This document shows positions 60,360 to 64,000 of a stretch of DNA of 64,000 bases, in pieces. Under the pieces are notes generated by a model. That model did not search any database. It had not been told where the DNA came from and saw nothing but the letters and a program-made list of their open reading frames with translations. The stretch spans positions 248,001 through 312,000 of the forward strand of contig QJPP01003123.1 of the NCBI GenBank assembly GCA_003996215.1, read 5' to 3'. How positions within the stretch are numbered: the first letter of the stretch is position 1; every line of letters starts with the position of its first letter. The translations under genes were made by a program, and so were the position numbers. The DNA comes from Jaltomata sinuosa (taxonomy: Eukaryota; Streptophyta; Magnoliopsida; Solanales; Solanaceae).

Positions 60360-60371
60360 GCTCTGATACCA
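60360..60371 (-). promoter_or_regulatory. Primer-binding site of the copia element
   Basis: The minus strand reads TGGTATCAGAGC, perfect tRNA-iMet type, directly next to the 5' LTR. Confidence 0.95.
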
Positions 60372-60655
60372 TGTTAAGTTCTCACCGTTGATGTACCCTG
60401 CTCGATCTCATCAATGGAACAGTGAAGAAGAAAAGAAAAAGAGATGAAGGTAGTAGAGAGAATGTAGAAAATATCTAAATCTGTATTAAGAATTAAATGA
60501 ATACTTGTCTAGGTTACAACCTATTATATACTGAGCACTAACCGACTACTTGATTACATAATTAGCTAACAACTAACCGACTAATTATAACTAACTATGT
60601 ACAGCTCATTGACAGTTGTACTATCACATGTGCTGGTCATGTGATCCCTTCAATA
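60372..60655 (-). repeat. 5' LTR of the copia element
   Basis: Sense orientation TATTGAAGGG to ACTTAACA, TA..CA ends. Confidence 0.95.
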
Positions 60656-60820
60656 ATAACCCCCATCCCCATCACCCCCTCCTATATTATGTCTAGATTA
60701 TATACAAATATTTTTACGGATAATATCTTTGCTTACATATCAAACACAAGAAAATAAGTAAGAAACCCACATGCTTCCCTAAAAAGCATTTTCTAAGATT
60801 CTCCTTCATACCGAACACAC

Positions 60821-61948
60821 GCTATATCTCAACCTTGCCAGTTAAATGCATAGTAGCAATATCCAAGTTTTGTTATGGATCAGAAAGATGATAAAATTGA
60901 AAATATACTCGTAGGATCAACATGAATTGTTTTGATGATTATGGGAAGGTTGTAATCCCCTTGGTATTGGTAGGAACTGGAGATCGAGAAGATGATTCTC
61001 CTTCCTCTAATTTCTCCAGAATTAACACTCCATGGCCATCCAATTAGAACAATGGATTAGAAGAATGAAGTAATCAAATGGGGAATTTTGTTACTACTTC
61101 AACGTTTCAATACAATTACAAATAAATTGAGTAATCTCTCTTATCATCATCATCTGTTATTGTGAATGAGAATAGAAATATATGGGTAAAGAAGTCAAGG
61201 ACGAAGATAAGAATTGGAAAAGAAGAATTGTCAATTGCCTCCAAGAAAATTGTTTGTAATTATTGGAAAAGAAGAATTGTCAATTGCCTCAAAGAAACTT
61301 GTTTGTAATAACTGCCGAATTGATCTCAGCCGCCAGATGCTAAATATTAGCCACTCATGCATGTTGTGATTCACATCAACCAACTAATTCATGTAGAATG
61401 GGTGCAATGGGGTGCTGGACAATGTTAGATGTCATGTAGAATGAAAAATCTTCCCCTGTACACTTCAACCGGGGCAGTATGGTGCTCAACTTTCTCCCCT
61501 TTTCTCTTCCCCTATCTGAATCTTTCTAGTTCCCTTTTGAGGTCAAAAACCTTTTTACAAATATTGAGCGAACAGAAGCTTATTTTCAGAAAAGGGGAGA
61601 ATAATGGATGAGAAGATTGTATTTGAAATTTGAAATGTTATGAACTGAACCCAAATATCATTTACATGATTTAAATGCTTTACTTCTCAAATGGTAAAAT
61701 TAGCTTTAACTCTCAGTGAGGATTATGTGAAAATAGAGTACAAAAACTGCAAGTGTAATTATATCAGCACTCTATAAGAAGTCAAGTACCACTGGCATGG
61801 CAAGCATGCAGTCTTAGCATACAACTGAAACTTGTGAATGAGAAATTTCAACTAGACTAATACAATAATTACAGCTATGGCTTATTCCCTCAAATTTCAC
61901 ATGTACATATATACAAGTACCACAGACCAAATTGTTTACCAAACTCTG
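60821..61948. other. Intergenic or 3'-flanking DNA, no gene recognised
   Basis: No convincing exon on either strand. Contains the 49-bp duplication at 61213-61310 and the downstream flank (3' UTR on the minus strand) of the acetyltransferase exon. Confidence 0.5.
61213..61310. repeat. 49-bp tandem duplication
   Basis: ATTGGAAAAGAAGAATTGTC starts at 61213 and again at 61262. The two units differ by a few bases. Confidence 0.9.
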
Positions 61949-62225
61949 TTATATGTCTAGTAGTTTCATCAAGAAAACGAACTGGACATTTGGGGAAGTC
62001 TTGGGTTGAGGCCAGTTTGCCCCTTCTGGCACTTTGATGATTCTGAAGCCTTGTCCTATATACAATTTTGTGGCTCCAGGGTTGCTAGTGTCACAATGTA
62101 AGGCAATTGCACGACATCCCCAACTTCTGGCTTGTGCCTCCGCTTTCATTATGAGCTTTTTTGCTATCCCTTTTCGGCGGTATCTTTTCTGTACCGCAAC
62201 ATTTGATATATACGCAATCCCTTTC
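61949..62225 (-). CDS. GNAT-family N-acetyltransferase, last exon
   Basis: The exon starts after a TTTTTACAG splice acceptor (62226-62234 on the minus strand) and ends with TAA at 61949-61951. It encodes about 92 residues, KGIAYISNVAVQKRYRRKGI onward. This is the acetyl-CoA-binding motif A (RRKGIA), the strand ALHCDTSNPGATKLYIGQGF (motif B) and a WPQPKTSP tail. The motifs match plant NAT-superfamily proteins, many of them plastid-targeted N-acetyltransferases; the substrate cannot be read from this exon. The ATG a few codons upstream (62242) lies in the intron and is not the start. No stop or frameshift, so the gene is probably live. Upstream exons lie beyond 62226 and none is recognised within the window. 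Confidence 0.85.
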
Positions 62226-62335
62226 CTGTAAAAATTATTCATGTTCTGCTTAAGATAGAAATCATGTTCAATCCATAAACACTAGAGTTAAGAACTACAG
62301 GTCTTCAGGTGGGTGCCTTTGCTTATTATTATTTT

Positions 62336-62544
62336 TTATAGTGGCCAGACCAACTTGCTTACCCTTCTAATATTCCATTGCATACATGCTACCACCTACC
62401 AACATAGGTACCAATTAACTCTTCCCACCAAGACTCTGGCAAATGGAAAGAAATCACCTAATATTTTTTGTCGCTACTGGAATTTGAACCCGTCTCCAAG
62501 GATAGCATCCACTTGATTGATGACTAGTCCACACTATTGGGTGC
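62336..62544 (-). mobile_element. Degenerate tRNA-derived SINE, minus strand
   Basis: GACTAGTCCACACTATTGGG at the right end corresponds to GACCACTAGGCCACACCCTTGG of the SINE at 63163-63381. The shared order (CCACC, ACCAA, GGAATTTGAACC) confirms it. The GAATTTGAACC word is the B-box side of the tRNA-related promoter. It lies upstream of the acetyltransferase exon, probably in the intron. Confidence 0.7.
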
Positions 62545-62721
62545 TCATCAAGTGGTTGTTAAGCTATCAGTATGGGGTTGATACACTTCAATGGTTTCAT
62601 TAGATTTTGATTGAGTGAATGTTATGTCAATGTATATGAATGCAAAAATGCACATATAGAGGGTAGAACTCCACTAGAATGGTCAAAGCTAATCTCCAGA
62701 CCCCATTACCAAGTTTTTATT

Positions 62722-62931
62722 GGTGTTTGGATTGGCTTTTAAAAAGTAGCTTAAAAGCTAAAAGCCAAAAGTTGGGTATCCCCAACTTTTGGCTTTTAGC
62801 TTATTTTTACACTTTTTTAGCTTATTGCACTTTTATTGGCTTTAAGCACTTTTTAGTTTTTCCAAACACCACCAAAACTTAAAAAGTGCTTAAAAGCCAA
62901 AAACACCTAAACATAAGCCAATCCAAACACC
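62722..62931. mobile_element. Hairpin MITE
   Basis: The ends GGTGTTTGGATTGGCTT and the reverse complement AAGCCAATCCAAACACC form TIRs. Inside, 62755-62776 and 62781-62802 are perfect 22-bp inverted arms around a 4-base loop. No target duplication is clear. Confidence 0.75.
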
Positions 62932-63162
62932 CTCTAATCATGTTCTTTATCCATGTCATTTATTTCCTCAAAAGAAGTAACCGCTACTTATAACTAAGGC
63001 AAACAACCAGCACGGCAAACAATATAAACTCTCTTGCAAGAAAGAAGCGTACTGGCTATTTGAGTTGTCAAAGAGCTACTTGCTTAGTATTATAGCATAC
63101 TCAATGGTGGAAGAAATTTTATTAATATAATGGTTGGAAAGCTAGTTCACTTCATAGAATTT

Positions 63163-63381
63163 TTTTTATAACCGTGGTGTCCGTGTCAGTTTGCGTGCAC
63201 CTCGACTAATTTCACTGGATACCTACCACCTCTCATCAGCAACATGTACCACATAACTCTGTCCACCAAGGCTAGAACAGATGAGAACAAACCACCTAGT
63301 GTTTGTCTCTGTTGGGAATTGAACCTGAGACCTCATGGTGTTCAACCCACTCCATTGACCACTAGGCCACACCCTTGGATG
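63163..63381 (-). mobile_element. tRNA-derived SINE of TS/SolS type, minus strand
   Basis: The minus strand begins GGCATCCAAGGGTGTGGCCT (tRNA-related A-box side). It contains the GGTTCAATTCCC B-box and ends with GGTTATAAAAAAAA, typical of Solanaceae SINEs. CATAG words at about 63152 and 63379 may be the target duplication. Confidence 0.85.
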
Positions 63382-63949
63382 CCATAGTTATAGGGATAAA
63401 TACTAAACATTCTGGGGATTCACAGGTATGTGCCTAGATCAGCAAAGGAATTTCTTCTGTGCTGGAACCAGAGGGGACTTAGCAAAGCAGCAGTTGAAGT
63501 CGGGACGCTATATTCCAGCTGCAATGTGGTGGATATCAGGAGATAAAGGAATAAGAATATTTTAGAACAAAAAGGAGAACATAATTAAGCCTAAAGCATA
63601 GATGTCTTTTTCTTGTTGATTTTTGGTGCAACATGGCTGGTGTAGCTGCCATGCTTGACTTTCTCTGTTCATTACACGATCTGTAAATCATTTTTGCTTT
63701 TTTGATAAGGAAATGATCTGTAATGTTACTTTTGGTTGCTATTCATCCCAATATCCTCTTATTTTTGGGAGTATATCATTAATAAAATTCCCTTGTCAAA
63801 ATGAATGGTTGAAGTTTGATATATAAACTTCAAAGTTTGAATCGTATATATTTGAATCTTGGAAGTTGTAAAAGTCATATAAAAATGAAAAAGTCTCAAA
63901 CATTTGGAAATGCCCCAAAATGGTAAGATTTTTATATAAAAGGGAAAAT
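63382..63949. other. Probable intron or upstream DNA, no exon recognised
   Basis: ORFs at 63759-63993 are AT-rich noise. A GC-richer patch at 63430-63540 has no recognisable coding match on either strand. Confidence 0.4.
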
Positions 63950-64000
63950 GAGTCGACGTGCGCGCAAGCTGACCCAAACACCACGGTTATCAAAAAAGAG
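63950..64000 (+). mobile_element. SINE 3' end, plus strand, 5'-truncated
   Basis: GTCGACGTGCGCGCAAGCTG followed by ACACCACGGTTATCAAAAAA is the 3' end of the same SINE family. The 5' part is missing. Confidence 0.75.

Larger units (their letters stand above)
55323..60655 (-). mobile_element. Ty1/copia retrotransposon, nearly complete
   Basis: Two 284-bp LTRs (55323-55606, 60372-60655) differ at 12 positions counted by eye. The target duplication is ATAAC (55318-55322, 60656-60660). PBS and polypurine tract are adjacent to the LTRs as expected. Order gag, protease, integrase, RT, RNase H confirms copia. Coding is interrupted by about five stops and at least one frameshift, fewer than in the gypsy elements. 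Its LTRs start TA rather than TG. Confidence 0.95.
55097..60820. mobile_element. Small TIR element (about 0.39 kb) split by the copia element
   Basis: The left end GTATATTCGATATGGAGA and the right end (reverse complement GTGTGTTCGGTATGAAGGA), followed on both sides by TTAGAAAATG, form imperfect TIRs. Copia sits between 55323 and 60655. No target duplication was found, so superfamily is open (hAT-like is possible). Confidence 0.5.

Noticed and set aside
9582..60655. Endogenous pararetrovirus
   Set aside because: All RT segments sit in elements with LTRs, integrase and target duplications; no movement- or coat-protein-like ORF was seen.
62226..62242. ATG at 62242 as start of the acetyltransferase
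   Set aside because: The sequence between it and KGIAYIS contains a clear splice acceptor, and family members continue N-terminally.
1..64000. CRISPR arrays, bacterial operons, rRNA or tRNA genes
   Set aside because: None seen; tRNA-like words occur only in SINEs and primer-binding sites.

Overview
The window looks like repeat-rich nuclear DNA from a flowering plant, most likely a member of the Solanaceae. The evidence is wall-to-wall plant retrotransposons (Tekay/Del-like chromoviruses, Athila-like Ty3/gypsy elements, a Ty1/copia element), Stowaway-type TIRs on a plant mariner-like element, and tRNA-derived SINEs that resemble the TS/SolS family of Solanaceae. The genus cannot be fixed from the sequence alone. 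The only ordinary cellular gene I can support is one 3'-terminal exon of a GNAT-type N-acetyltransferase at 61949-62225 (minus strand).

Layout. (i) 1-26326: a non-autonomous Athila-like element on the minus strand, here called NA1. Its 3' LTR is cut by a family-A chromovirus LTR (1-2487), and a pogo-like DNA element (4583-5576) sits in its 3' region. Its second gag segment is split by a solo LTR (8178-22342, TSD ACAAA), which is itself split by a full-length degenerate chromovirus B (9582-21612, TSD ACAGG). (ii) 26327-about 41640: a second copy of the same family on the plus strand (NA2), split by a full-length family-A chromovirus A1 (27658-38800, imperfect TSD CATAT/CATAC). (iii) 41658-42557: an inverted-repeat element. 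(iv) 43383-54747: a mariner-like element (TSD TA) whose dead transposase gene is split by a second family-A chromovirus, A2 (45583-53964, TSD TTGAC). (v) 55097-60820: a small TIR element split by a Ty1/copia element (55323-60655, TSD ATAAC). (vi) 60821-64000: gene-proximal DNA with the acetyltransferase exon, three SINE copies and a hairpin MITE upstream of the exon, probably in its intron.

None of the retroelements has an intact gag-pol; all carry stops and frameshifts. The copia element is the youngest looking (12 mismatches counted by eye over two 284-bp LTRs).

Two structures stand out. First, NA1 and NA2 share an unusual order: (gag1)-protease-gag2-AAGCGCT/GGGAGG motif-acidic-tailed ORF of the plant 'putative transposon protein' type. 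There is no reverse transcriptase or integrase, and no room for them between gag2 and the motif. Because both copies share the PR-gag2 junction and the loss of pol, this was probably a mobile non-autonomous family rather than two independently decayed elements. Second, chromovirus A2 ends on both sides in the same LTR terminus in inverted orientation, yet is flanked by a perfect 5-bp target duplication. That suggests integration of an aberrant, template-switched cDNA.
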